Source of the DNA: Dipylidium caninum
Taxonomy: Eukaryota; Platyhelminthes; Cestoda; Cyclophyllidea; Dipylidiidae
Assembly: GCA_017562135.1 (NCBI GenBank)
Contig: QEYB01000825.1
Coordinates: 124,001 to 188,000, forward strand
Reading direction: 5' to 3'
DNA length: 64,000 nucleotides
Shown piece by piece: positions 1 to 13,100 of this stretch; the first letter of the stretch is position 1; each line of letters starts with the position of its first letter. Both the position numbers and the translations under genes were made by a program. The notes under the pieces were generated by a model. That model worked only from the letters and a program-made list of their open reading frames with translations, searched no databases and was not told the origin of the DNA.

Positions 1-1322
1 CGAGACAGCGGAGATGCCATTCAGTGGAGGAGGCGCGCGGGGGGACAGCGTGTCCGAGTCGGCGATTTGGCGTATCCCCCGCGGCGTCTGTCGTGTCGCC
101 TCGCCTTCCGTCCGCCGCCAGCCGAGCCGTCTGTGCGGCGACGGCGGAGGGGCGAGAGGAGAGACTGGGTGCCCCCCCGCCCCCCTTCGGGACTCCACCG
201 CCCCCTTTAGGCGCAAATTTTCATTACCGCCGGGTCAGTCAAGACTTCGCGCCGGGCTCCGCCCCCCCACCCGCCATCAACTGACCCTCATGACCGTGGA
301 CACGGGGACAGATATTTTGACAAGTTGTGATGAACCGAGGTGGGAAACATCTCCTCTATCGAGTTTGGCAAACGGTAGCATCGTCCGTCGCGTAAGACGC
401 AGAAACGGTACAAAAAGGTGACTCTGTGGACGTCCACTTCTACCTTCTGCTACGGGCCATAGCCCTTCCGAGCGCCCTCTCGATCGCCTCGTGTCACAAT
501 CAAAAGCGGAGCATCCCCCGTAGCCTCCGCCGAGTCGTCCAATCGTCAGGTTCGCCTTGTCGACAGACGCCCCCCTTCCGGCTGAGTGCTCGACGTGGAC
601 GCCGCGGCGACCGAAGTGGGAGGGCCGTGCGGAGTCCCGCATCTCCGCGCCTTTATTGCTAGTCGCGGGCGACGCAAATCGCCCTCGAGTAGCCAGTTGA
701 TGGCGGATTTGGATTGTCGGAGCCTCGCCCACCTCCCGCCCGACGCGGTCCGCCCACCCTGTCGCCGACAGTCGTCCACCGCCGCCATTCGTCAGACCGT
801 AGCCGGGACGAGGGTGAATCACGACGTCCAAGGAATAAACGAGGCCCTCAAAGGAGGCCTCGCATAAGCCATTCTTTTTTTCCACTTCCTAATGTCAAGC
901 ATTTATTTTTAGACGATACAGTGACGCTGCCAGTCACCTTTTAACTCTTATTCCCCAAAAGTATTCTTATTGCCAGCCGAGTGCATGACGGGCGCGAGTT
1001 GACATTTAGAGGGGACAAAAGAGCGCACTGCCGGCCATTTCGGCGGTCGGTCGGTCGGTCCGGCGGCCGTCGCCTCCCCGGTGTCGGACGATGGCCAACA
1101 CACTGGGCTTTTCGTGGTTTATGGACGAAGAAGCCTCACACGTGGCGCACACGCGGCGACTCGGCCTTTCGCCCTCCGCCGGGACATTGACAACAACGAG
1201 GCGACTTTGTTTTCTTCGGTCAGCAGCTGAAAGTAGGCAGGAATTTCGTTGTCCAGGCTGAAGATGATGACGAGGGAGGAGTGGAAAGAAGCTAAACGTC
1301 CCATCTGCTGGTGGGAACGGCA

Positions 1323-1353
1323 TCTCTCTGTCTCTCTGTCTCTCTCTCTTTCT
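1323..1353. repeat. CT-rich simple repeat
   Basis: A run of TCTC/TCTG units inside the GC-rich flank. Simple low-complexity sequence. Confidence 0.8.
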
Positions 1354-4102
1354 TGACGTGATTCCACTTATTAAGGTGAAGTGCTCCATCGGTTGAGAGA
1401 GGAGAATATTTTAATTTAATCGTCACACTCTAACTGAGGCGCGGGCCCCGACTCCCCCGGTAAGCAGCTGCCGGGTGGCCTGCAGCCCCCTCCGGTGCCT
1501 CTCCCCCTCACGTCTGCGCTGTTCTTCATTTGAAAGCGTGGAAACTGCCGATCTCGTCTCGCCAGGTTTCCGATATGGGCGGGGGGGGAGGAGGAGGAGG
1601 GGCGGAAAGGCGAACGACTCGGGGGAAAAGTGGGCGCGGTGGACGAAGAGCGTAGACGGCCAGTGTGGACAGGCGAGGGTGCGCCGGGGTGCATGTCGTT
1701 GGCCCAAAATACAAAAGGAATAAACAAAATACCGTCACAGAGAAGCACATCGCGTTGTGTCCTGCCTGCCTCGGTGCACCTCAGACCGGCCAGCTGGCCC
1801 TGGGGAAACTGGAACTGTCAATGCATTCTACTCATCCTCGAGGCGACAAGAATGCACCTCGGAGGACGGTGACCGCTTTGCCCCATCAACCAGGGCGCCC
1901 GGGGCGCGGGTCGCGGGGCGCGGAGGCGGTCCGCTTGACCAGGTCGTGGGATGGCAAAACAATAGGATGGACGCGCCACCCCGAGCTGGTGCATCACGAG
2001 GACGGGTGATAAACACGTGGGACTAAAGTAAACAAGAGTTGGAAAAAGGAGGTTGAAAGAGGACGTTAAGTGTTTTCAAGTCCGCCCCCAAGGCCCCCTG
2101 ACTTCGCAGTTTGGCCCTAAAAGTACTGTTCAGGGACACACGGACGCGTAAACCTCGCCCAACGGATAACGTACGGTGATTCGACGATAAACGTCCTGTG
2201 TTTTGGCTACGCTCCTGATGTTCCACCAGGTTAACATGGTCATTAACCGTGGCTGAAGTCCCCTCCCACCGCCCAGTGGCTGAATACGAGGGGATTTATT
2301 TTTGACGTCGCCACGCATCGTGTTTCCATGCCAGTGGCGTCGAGAGTGTGGATTGCGAAGTTAAAAGGCAGAGTGGAGAGTGGCTCGAATGCTCAGTGGG
2401 AGGGCGGAGGGGGGAGAGCAAGTGGCCGGCGAAATAGTGAAGCGGAAAACGCCTCCCAGTTGATCCACCTTCCTCACATCACCCCACACGAAACGCCAAC
2501 TGTCTGAGTGGAATTTTTTTGTTTGTTTAATGCGTACATTCGAAGGGGTGAGGTGAACGCAGGAGACTGCGTTCACTTGGGGCCAGCGTTTAAATTACCG
2601 ATGGGATTTGCACAAATGACAAGAATAGACAGGGATTCCACTCTCGCTGCACTGTTGCCCTTAATGCGTGTTTTAACAAAGACCTGGAGCGTGTTCTCCC
2701 CGGTGTCGACATGGTGCACCAGTAGTGTGTGCTGGTGTGTTTGCAAAAACGGTCTACCATGCGAACTTTAACCGTACTTTGGAACAAATGTATAATTGGT
2801 TTACATTTCAGGACTGAACTTTTTCAGTAAAATGAACAAATTTTCACGTGAGCACTTATTAGTCCTTCCTCACACGGCTAGGCTGGCTATCTCAAGGTTA
2901 TTTTAAAAAAATTAAGTGAGTGAAGGTTATTCGTGTGCAATGAATCTCGGTGTATTAGTAAATGGTGAATTTCAAGTCCCTCAGCGACGCTTGCCTATGG
3001 AAAACTCCACTGGAATTGGGATTTTTTAGTTGAACGAAGTATACTATGAAATTGCCTCTTTTTGTATCAACGCCATCCCCTGTGGTCAGCTTTTTTTTCA
3101 GTTCCTGATAAGAGTTCCACACTAGCACTTTAATAGTATGGCTACGCCATTAGCGACAACCAAAGATCTACTTATTATTTTTCGGTAATATGTTCTAACA
3201 CAATATATGAGGTCCTTTAAATCACAACGACCGAAAAGACTCTATCTTGCCCGAAAATAGGCTTTAAAACACAGTGAGAAGCCTACGCTAATAGCATCAC
3301 ATCGTCCAAGAAGACGCTAATAGAAAACGCTGAATGTCAGCCTATCGTCTAACAAATACACTATTTGTTTTAAGTAGCGTAGGGTCTTCCTTCGTTTCTT
3401 GATACGGTGTTTAAGGTTCACTGAATAGCATTGTTAGATTCACAAATGACAGGAAACCGAATGAAGTAAAAACTATCTTACTAGATAGCAAGTAATTATT
3501 TGCAACTTCATCTTTATTAAGTTAATCACGGCAAGGCCTTTTGCCTCATTTAACACTTTCAGGTTAGGAAATGGAAGGTTGGTTTGTATCATGATATGTT
3601 TAAGATTGATTTGTGTTAAACAGCTAATGAGTGTTAACTCCACGGGCCACGTCAATGTATCTATTCATCGAATGGAAGGTAAGTCTCAGTCTAATACGGT
3701 GGCTTAGTGCGCTATTCAAACCAAGAGTTACTAGACCAGATTTTTCAGCTCATTAAACCGGACCGAATTAAGATTTTGAGAGATTACCTGAGTTAAGCTT
3801 TAACAAGGTGCGGTGCACAACGTGAACGAGTGGAGGATCGTGGGTGCAAACAACCGAGTCGTTGGGAGCACGGTGTAGGTCTAAAAATCTTGCAATACAT
3901 AAAAATCCCATTAAAGTAATAGTCACACCTTACAAATACAAACGAAAACAAGCAGATAAATCAATAAGCAAATTACAATTCATATAATCAGTAAATTATA
4001 CGAAATTGTCGAATTACCTTGGAACTAAACCTTAATTGGTTAATTCCATCCCGCCTGAATGAAACGCTTTACCTTAATAACCTGCATTTGTCAATCGTGA
4101 CT

Positions 4103-4115
4103 TTTCAGCCCAGGT
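4103..4115 (+). promoter_or_regulatory. Splice acceptor two bases before the PIX start codon
   Basis: A pyrimidine-rich stretch ending CTTTTCAGCCCAG is followed by GT and then ATGG, so the coding exon begins two bases after an acceptor. Either a non-coding 5' exon is cis-spliced here or a spliced leader is trans-spliced, as happens for some flatworm mRNAs. The sequence cannot tell the two apart. Confidence 0.5.
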
Positions 4116-7100
4116 ATGGAGGGGGCTGCCAGAGTAGAGGCGCAGGCCTTATTTGACTACGACCGACAACATTTCGATGAGGTAATGCATTATCGTTGTT
4201 ACGAAATATCAGTTGTCTTTCAATACCGGAGACATAATTAAAGTACTGAAGGAAATTGAAGGCGGATGGTGGCACGGTGAATTAAACGATACCCAGGGAT
4301 GGTTTCCCAGCAACTATGTCAGGAAATTATGTAGGTATTAAGCGTCCATTTTACTCTATTATCCAGTGCCAAGTTCTAGAGCTACGGACACTAGTCATCT
4401 CTTAAGTTTCCAACAGGAGGTATGATATGCTTAGTCCATCATTCCTAGATTGTACAACATATTCTCGAAGGCGAGTCAAAACAAATAGCTGACTTGAACT
4501 TGCTCTTGCGACTATTGCAGCCGAATAGCGAAGTGCTGTCAAAATTGTACGTGTGATAAATTTTAGATCCAATTTTTAAATAGTGCATTCTTTTCGAAAC
4601 TGCCCGTATTTTTGGAAAAAGTGACGTTACTTATCCGGTTGCACGAGTCAATTGCAAAGGTTTTGGAGAAGATGAAGTCGTAATACCGGTTCCGTGGCAC
4701 TTTAAAATGTCTTTAGGTTATCACAACCGAAATTTGTTGGGAAACTATTTTTGGACGTCGCCAAGAACTTGGATCAATTAAGTGGGGAGTATACGCGTTC
4801 CTGTGCTTATATTGAATTTGGTCTACAAAGCAACAGCACATCAATACCTATTGCAATAGGCGCCTGTGGTCAGGATTTGTATTCTGCCAAAACGAAATCT
4901 CTTTTTGCCAGCGTCTATGATCGCTTGTCGCGGTACCCCACTTTGTTAAGGGAAACAGAAAGATATTATGAGGTTTGAAAAGTCTTCTATTCGAGCACCT
5001 CTCGTTAGGATCCTCATCCAGACAGAGTGGCAATCTGCAAAGCGGTGCAAGTTTATTCCGAGGTATTTGACCGCTGCAATCTTCTTCGGAGTTTGCGCGA
5101 GGTGGATATAGAGATTCTTTCATCAGAGATTCGCGGATTGCCAGATCAGGTGAATGTTTTTGGTGATATATTGAGGTTTTTTAAATCCTTTTTATTCATA
5201 TGGGTAAGACAATAGACTAATTTTTTTTTCATACGCGATTTGTCGATGCATGGAATCTGAATGTGTAAATACACCCCGACTAAATTAGGCTATTGTCGCA
5301 GACAAATATTAGAACAATAGCGGATCTTTCATCTAGACAGTTGAGGGATTGTTTTTTGTGACTATAAATTTTTTTGTCTTAATTGCGATGTTTGCGCTCC
5401 CAAAACAATTGGGTAAATAGAATCCTAAGAAAAGAATCAACATAAGTGATAAGAAGGATAAGGATTGGCCTCACGGAATGATTCTTCTTAACCACAGCAA
5501 CAAAGGATTTACTCATTAATTATCAAGCTAATAAATTGGTGCTAGTAGGTGATTTGATCTAGGCCAAATTAAAGCCTTTTTTTCGTTAAATGTTGGCAAA
5601 AGACACTCAGTGGTAAATGATTGTCCTTTTTCAATAAAGATAGTTACAATTTGGGTGATTTGAAAGGTCTTTTTAGGGAGGTTCTTTCGTTTTCAGTATT
5701 TTTTGTAAATATATTTTCTATTTTTCAAGACCAACTTGCTATTGGATTGCATTGCTTATTTTACAAGTATTTTTTCCTGCCATTAGTTGACATTTGTGTT
5801 TTCCCAACTTTTTAACAGTTACGTGCCCAGATAGGCGACCTAACTTTGACCCTAAAGGCAAACATTTGTACCACCGATGCCGACGGCCATTTAAAAATTG
5901 ACTCCACTAAGCCCCAGGCGGTCCTCCTCCTCTTTCCCACATTTATTCTTCTCCTCTCCTCTGTGTCTCCTCGGATTTACCAATTTCGGGTGAGTCTCCT
6001 CTCCTTCCTCGATGAACTCAAATGCCTCCCTCCTCTCTAGATGCATATGCCCCTCTTAAACATCTCAGTGACCGCCTCTCAGGAGAATGAGAATTTAATC
6101 AATGTTAAGGTTCTGGGTAAATGTTTTTCCTCTCATTAATCAAAAAATAAAGACATTTGCTGTTTTAGTGTATTTTTTTACTATTTATTTCTTTGGTAGG
6201 CGGCGGTTCACCACTGGAAGAACTCAATCTCCACCTTTGGTGCACTGGTGTTTGCACCCGTGACCTCTTCTATTCTACAATCGTTGAATACATTCGAGAC
6301 TCTAAGGTTAGCTAAAATACCTGTAGATGGATCTTTTCTAAAGTAACTAAGGACATACTCGTAAATTAACGAAATTAGTAGGGGGTGAAACATCTTAAAA
6401 AATAAACGCCGCGCCGACTAGAAGTTGCGAGATGTTCTTTGCACATCTATTACATCCAAAAGAGGATTTTGCTGGACTGACAATTCCATTATTGTTCAAA
6501 TAGGAGGGGTTTGTGACAGAGGTGAGGTGCTTTGGATACGTAAAAAAGAGGTTGAACACTCTTGATTGGCGGATGGTTGGCCCAGCACTGTACGTATTTT
6601 GAACCCTCTGGACACTCATGTTCCACTAGCAGGTGACATTATTCTCGTAGGGCCACTCCTCTTAGAGCGATTCATTGTACCTGTTGCGCTCTATTCATCA
6701 GGTAACATTTTAAGTTACACATCGATTCCTCGCCATTGTCACTATAACTGCGAGGTGGCCTTAGTTGGTTCTCCGGAGGAAGGATTATTTTTCCACTTCC
6801 TTAGTACCTGACTTTGTCCTTATTCTTCGTCAATGGGCTATTAATATTTACTTATTTAATTGACACGGTCATTTATCTCTCGGAGTACACTTTGTTCATT
6901 TAAACGACCCCTTAGTTAAAAAGGTCATAGCAATCAGTCAGTCACTCTCCTTAACTCCGTGTTTTCTTCATTGTTGTCGCTGCCTTCTTTGCAATTTTCC
7001 CCTTTTTACCCGTTAGAAGGATGTAAATGTGTTTTCAGGACTGTGAATCGACTGCTCGACTCCTTTCACGGGGTCAGTGTATTTACCATGACAAATAATT

Positions 7101-10100
7101 CATGTAAACGGGGGAGGAATAATTCCGTTCAAGTCTACGATTAGTAATTGTTGACTCGATTGCATCAAGCTCTGCTTTGGCCTCTTTGTGCAACAGTACT
7201 CTCCACCTCTATGCACTTTTTGCCTTTTTCCCTTAGCTTACCTAATGTATTACACGCATCATGATCATTTACTGTCTCATTTGCACGAACATTCATTCTC
7301 CGGGCCACTTCGGTCCGCCTAACAGTTTTACCACACTCTTCAATGCAACAAGTTATCATTGAGAATCATGGTAAACGCAAACATGCCACCTCAATGCGTC
7401 CTATTTTGTCATTGCACAAATTCGCTTTCACTGTGTTTTTTTTCAGTGGGAGCTGGAGGAGGTGGAATTCTGTCATACGGTAATGCCTAATTCCTCATCC
7501 ATATCTTCTACACGCCCTCCGTTCCCCTTTCCTCTCCTCAAAGCACACCATTCACCTTGGAACCACACGAAAGACGTCACAATTAACCGAGCGAAACATT
7601 TATTTCGTCTTAACATCCTCTTTGGTACTCGGCTCGTCTTCCCACTTCACGGGACCGTCGGGTTGATTCGCCTAAGCACACTTCGCGATCATCTAATGGC
7701 CCAAAATGCGCTTTATTACCGCTACTTTTTGTGCTTCAGCCCTCGTTTTATCCCCCCTTCTCCACCTTTTAACCAGCGTTCATCCTTTTCACTCGCAGTT
7801 AACTCCCCCGTCCCCACTTGTGAACCCGGTTGGGGTCACCAGTGCTAGCGACGCCCACAGACAGAGGTTCAACGACTGGTGTTGGGGTGGAGGTTGAAAG
7901 GTGAGACTGTGGAGGAAGGCATTGGTTTTGACTCCCGTCCGATGTCTGTGGTCTACTAAGCGAGGGAAAGTGATCAACCCTGGAAAAGCACTGACCGAAG
8001 AACTTTTTTCCCATTAAAGCGCTGGAGTAGGTCCTCCGTCCACACGTGTAGGTCAAGACTGTAGTCCTTTTTAAGGCGATTAACCCAAAACGAAGTGGAA
8101 ATCTCCGCCTCGGGATAAGTGGTTTAGCATTGTCATGAAGAGTTACACCTAAAACATAACACCTACTCTGGTCAAGTTTGCTTTTATCTCTTTCAAAGTC
8201 ACGAGTGGGAATTCGTCTTGTTTTGTCAAAAAGTTGCGCCATTTCGGCAATAGCGCTTTGTCACTTCCCTTCGTTGTTGTAAGTAGTCGCCTACGAGGAC
8301 GCCATTTCGAGAAGTAAATGGGATAGATTAAGAAGATTCCGGCGTTAGAATACGCAATGAGACCTATGATCCACTCACTAGGCGATATCCGCCTCCTTTT
8401 GTCTTCCTCCCCGCGCAGTTCCTCATTTCCACCCCAAGGGTGGCGTTCGCCAAGTCACATGGTCATTCAGTCATTTGTATGTTAAATTTAACTTTGAAAG
8501 CGTTCATTCTCCTCAGTTGAGAAATGCTCTTGTCGGCGCCGAAAGTGCCCTTCTACCGAGACTTTACAGATTTTTGTAGAGGTGATGCTACTCCGCCAGT
8601 ATTACGGGGCGCCGATGTGGTCATCCGCGGTGGTGGGGTGGCGGTGGTGGGGGGGGGGGGGGAATTCACGCCTTTGGTATCCGCACAGCGAAAGTGATGT
8701 TTCTGTTTTGCCCGGGCCTGTATTCCTCTCACACTTGACAGTAGGATTAGCCTGCCTTAGCTCTTTTTGATCGCCACGTCTAGAGGTCTGTTGAGATTGC
8801 CAGGACAACGAGTTCACGCCATTCAGGTATTTTCTCAGTAGATAAACTTGCACTCCGTGACTGTAATAACAATTTGTTGCTATTGCTTCATTCATTCATT
8901 CCGCTAGTGGAAGAAAAAGATTCCTCGCTTCCGTGCACTGATCGCCTAATCCGCTCTGCTTCTTCCCATCCCGTCCCTCCTCTACTATCCCGTAAAGTCG
9001 TTTCGTTTGTATTCCTTTCAGCTGCCACGATGTGCGTTCTCACAAGCCACTCATTCGGTAAATCATTTGTACAAGTGCCTTTTTTTATACACTATTCTAC
9101 GTCGGACACTCGGTCGTTGTGAGAAGTTTTGTTTACGGCGTTCATACGGCCTGATAAGTAGGGACTTGGGAGGCTTTTACCCGAGCATCTTCTCGTCTCC
9201 TGTACCGGTGCACCTTTTACTCGCCCTTCATCGGTGATCTGACGACTATGAGTGTAAACAGAGACTCAGCATTTGAAAAATAGAAAGGAGCTGGAATGGA
9301 TATAATTTGTGGTGCTACTTGATAACACATAGTTGTTTTTTCAAATGACAATTTTGACAATGCGGTGCCACCATCAGATGTTACCCTGTTACCATTTTTC
9401 CCACGCTAATTGCGATTATGTCTTCTGTTCGGTCGAATTTCGAGTATCCTCTCCGTCCTCAACTCCGCCACTGCCGCAGTACGGACGTCCGGACACGCCA
9501 AACGACTGTGAATAACTTGGATTTTGTTGTGTGGAAGACGGTTTAAGTATCAGTGCAGACTATTCGGCTTTCAACCGAAGTGTTCTTGTCCATCTGACCA
9601 TCCCTTCTGCTGATTCCCTATCACAACAACGAAAGCAGGCTCTTTCTGGCATTCGTTGTTCATCACCTTCCCCGGATGTTGTTTCATGCGCCTCCCCCCG
9701 TTAGACACAAGGGCAGCAGATATGGTCGAGTTCGTTCGAGACTCGAAGCCCGTAAGAGGGGCCACCTTGTTACATGTTAGACCACAAATAATGCCGAATA
9801 GGACAAAGGTGAGTCGAGGATTTCGTCTAGGCGCTGTACGAACGCACGGAGCTTCTATTGAATTGAGATTATAGCGTTCCCACCCTCTTCTTTATCTCCG
9901 ATCTCATATTTTTGATCACTTGACGGCCATTTGAATGAGTGCATCAAAAAGAAAACTTATTCATTCCGCTAAAGACGGCAGATGGTGCCGTCTTGCGTCA
10001 TCGTAGCGCCTCACGGAGTACGAAACCGGACACCTCGGGACTGCAGCGTCGTCGTTCTGCCGGTGGGGGCAGCGAGGACGCCGAGGCGGCCTGTTTCGCA

Positions 10101-13100
10101 ACTGGCGCTGCTGCTCCACCACACCTTTTCGCTCTGCGTCCTTCCCACTCCGGTCCGTTGTGCGGTCCCAGCGCAGAAGACGATGCGGATGTTTTAGGCT
10201 CACCGCCTTCCCCCTCGTCAACCTCAGCAGCGTCACCACCGCCGCCCCGGACTAATACTGTGGCTGTCACCGATCTGACAAACCTCCCAGGATGTCGCTT
10301 CCTGCCCCATGAAGTGCGCTCGCGTCCCCATGTCAAGTGGCCTGGTCAGTTGGTTTTACTGTTCGCCTCTCTCAGAGGCTTCGATGCTTCTATTTGAGGA
10401 AGGCTTAGAGAGAACCAAAACTTGGTGCTATCATGCCGATTCGCCCAAATACTCTTCAGTTTTTGTTGAATCAAATGAATAGTCTGGGGTTTAGCTGGCC
10501 GGATATACCTTGAAACATCATTTTTTTCTCTGAACGCTCGATACTTTAAAAACCAAGTGTTATCGCTGGGATAACATCAGAATTTCTTGGTCGCTTTTCG
10601 ACTGGAATGCCTCTGTGCTTTATACTCGTAATAGCAACACTCCACTTGGTGGAAGACACTGCGCAGTCGACACGCTCTTCTTCTTCTTCTTCTTCTTGAA
10701 GATTAAATATTTTACAAGAGACTTTTCGGTACTCGTAATACGCGTATCCCCGCCGCTGGGCGGAGGGAAGGAGGGACTGGTTTGGGTAAAAGCGGTTGAT
10801 GTTTCAGTTCACGCAACTTGAGGGGTGAACATCGAGGCATTTTCGAGCATCGACCCTCCAGACTTCAGATTATTCATCTCGTCGTCTTTGGCATTCTGGT
10901 AACCCCTTTTTTTGTAGCCTTCTTTCCTGTCAATTTGAGTTTTTTGTGTTTCAAACGACCACCACCCGCCATCATTATCATCGCGTCCTCCTTACAGAAG
11001 ACATTCTCACAATTGCCAAACGTCAGGAGACAACCGATTTGAACGCCTTTAACAATCGCCAACGTAATCAGCAAAGCCAACAGGACGATCTTCTCACCCA
11101 CTTGCGCCTTGACTGCACCCCATCGCAGCGCCCCTGTTCCCTCATCTCGAGTGGCGACATGCCTCCTCGGTCCGGGGCTCGGGCCCCCGTTCCCGGTGGC
11201 CACGGAAGTCGCGGTTCACGACCCAATTCACCGGGACGGTCTGGCGCCATCGGGGAGGCCCGCGGAGGCGGCACCGCGTCGGCTGGCAAGTCGGTGCGCC
11301 GCAAACGCACCGGTAAGGCCGGAGTCACCACGTATGACTTACTTCCACCCGTCAGTAGATGATATTTTGACTTCAACTGGACAGTCCTAATCCAGATTTG
11401 TTGCAATGAACACATTAACTTTTTGTATGTGTCATCTCGCTTACATCCTGTCAATAATGGATCGCCTTGTAGCTTTTGGTCGAGAAAAAAACCGCGTAGT
11501 TTTTGTCCTCATGGCGACCGAAACTGCTTAACTTCCAGTGGATGCCAACATAAGTTACAGAATGAGCCGCAAATTGACCATCCAAACACTTTATTCGCAT
11601 TTTAAGGTGTTTATTTACATCCGGCAGCAAATTTACAGACACCCTGATGTCTGTAAATACACTTTCATTTACTTGGCTGAGCCCGCTTTTCTGTCGCTTT
11701 AACTGGCTACCTTGAAGTCCACTTCTATTTTGTCACTTTTGCAGGCCACTCTTTCTTCACTACTCAGTTTATATTTATATGTTTTATGCATAGTTGTTCA
11801 AGAGGGTAACCTGAGACGGTGTAATAGATGGCGTTTCCCTGTTGTAACCTTCTTTGTGTATGAGTAAGTATTTGTCTTGTCTTGCCTTGTCACAATTATG
11901 TTGTACTCTAAACTGCGCCCTTTCTCACTTCCAATCTCTCCCCCTCTCCCCTGCCTCTCCCTCCTCTCCGCCTCCTCTGGGTACTTTCAGATCGTCAGAA
12001 GAGCGCCATTAACGCGGACGATATTCTGCGTTCAGCTGGACACTTCCGTAAATTACTAATGATATTTTGTTGGCACACGGTGCACTCTCATTGCTGCTGG
12101 CGTTTACTTTCCTGCTCATATCACTGACAATTTGAGTCCCCTCGCCCATTTGCACGACTATTTATGCCCTTTGCCCCCTCTCCCGCCCCCCTCCTTCCGC
12201 GCTCCCCTCCCTGCTCGGTTTTGTGGTGATTTGCAATGATTTGCTCCCATCTCCCTCACCCCAAATTGCCCCTTGAGCCTATGCGGTGGTGGCGAGGGTG
12301 GAGGCAGGGATAAGCAAACCAACCTATGCGTGTGTTGCACAAGAAATTGACCGAACTGAGCGGTTTGACAAGAGGAGTGCGCTGACTCCATACTATCAGC
12401 TCCAATGTAGCCGTTGAGGTTTTTTGCCAGACCGCACTGATGCCAATTGAACCTCATTCTGGCCTTTTTTAGTTGACCCACGTGAGGCATGTGCGTAACG
12501 TTTCCTCGTGCAAAAGTTTTATTTCTCCCCTCGTAGGGGGAGTAATTCCGTCTGGGGGATCGAGAGAATGTTGGCCTGCCATCCCTTCCGCCTCCCAACT
12601 TGGGCATTTGTTCAGGGGAGGAGCGATGACAGCGTTCGAAAGTTTCACCGTTCCTCGTGGCGTCTTCTTCTAACCTCATAGGTGGATGAGGCTGGCAGTA
12701 ACTTTCGCGCTTACATTGTCAACAATCCACTAAATAGCCTGGCGACTATCTGACATCATCAGACGAGTAGCGGGGCTGGAGATAGTATCCAGTGGGGAGA
12801 TTCCTGTCGTCAGAATGGGTGCCATCTTCCTCTGTTTGGTTGCTCCAAGTCCACTGCTTGTCACTCTTCGCCGCTATGACCACCCCAGTAGAAGGTGGAT
12901 TTTGCGTGTTGCCTTTTTGTAGTGTGTGACCGCCTCTCCCTCCTCTTCCCCGCTCTGTTCGTTCGCCGCCGCCCTGCCCCGCCCCCTCCCCTCCTCGAGC
13001 ATGAAGTTTGTTTGCCCCCCCCCCCCCGGATTCACTAACTAGCTCCATCGCCCCTGTTTATGCCGCTGGAGGCTCAGGTCTGCCCTTCTTCCTGTAGACG

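Larger units (their letters stand above)
1..4115. other. No recognised gene; GC-rich 5' flank
   Basis: The first 2 kb are clearly GC-richer than the rest, with long open frames on both strands that overlap one another and resemble nothing I know. From about 2.8 kb the sequence becomes AT-rich and closed in all frames. Because the PIX start codon lies directly behind a splice acceptor, a non-coding first exon or promoter of PIX could lie here, but nothing in the sequence fixes its place. Confidence 0.4.

Noticed and set aside
14..421. 135-residue plus-strand frame at the left edge
   Set aside because: Arg/Pro-rich low-complexity translation typical of GC-rich non-coding DNA; overlapped by other frames.
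277..885. 202-residue minus-strand frame in GC-rich DNA
   Set aside because: High GC makes stops rare. Plus-strand frames overlap it, and no motif or splice context supports it.
7799..8242. 147-residue minus-strand frame in a PIX intron
   Set aside because: The LHDNA phrase recalls transposases, but no other transposase motif is present in any frame nearby.
12158..12679. 173-residue minus-strand frame
   Set aside because: Lies in a PIX intron over pyrimidine-rich sequence; the Gly/Arg/Pro-biased translation suggests chance.
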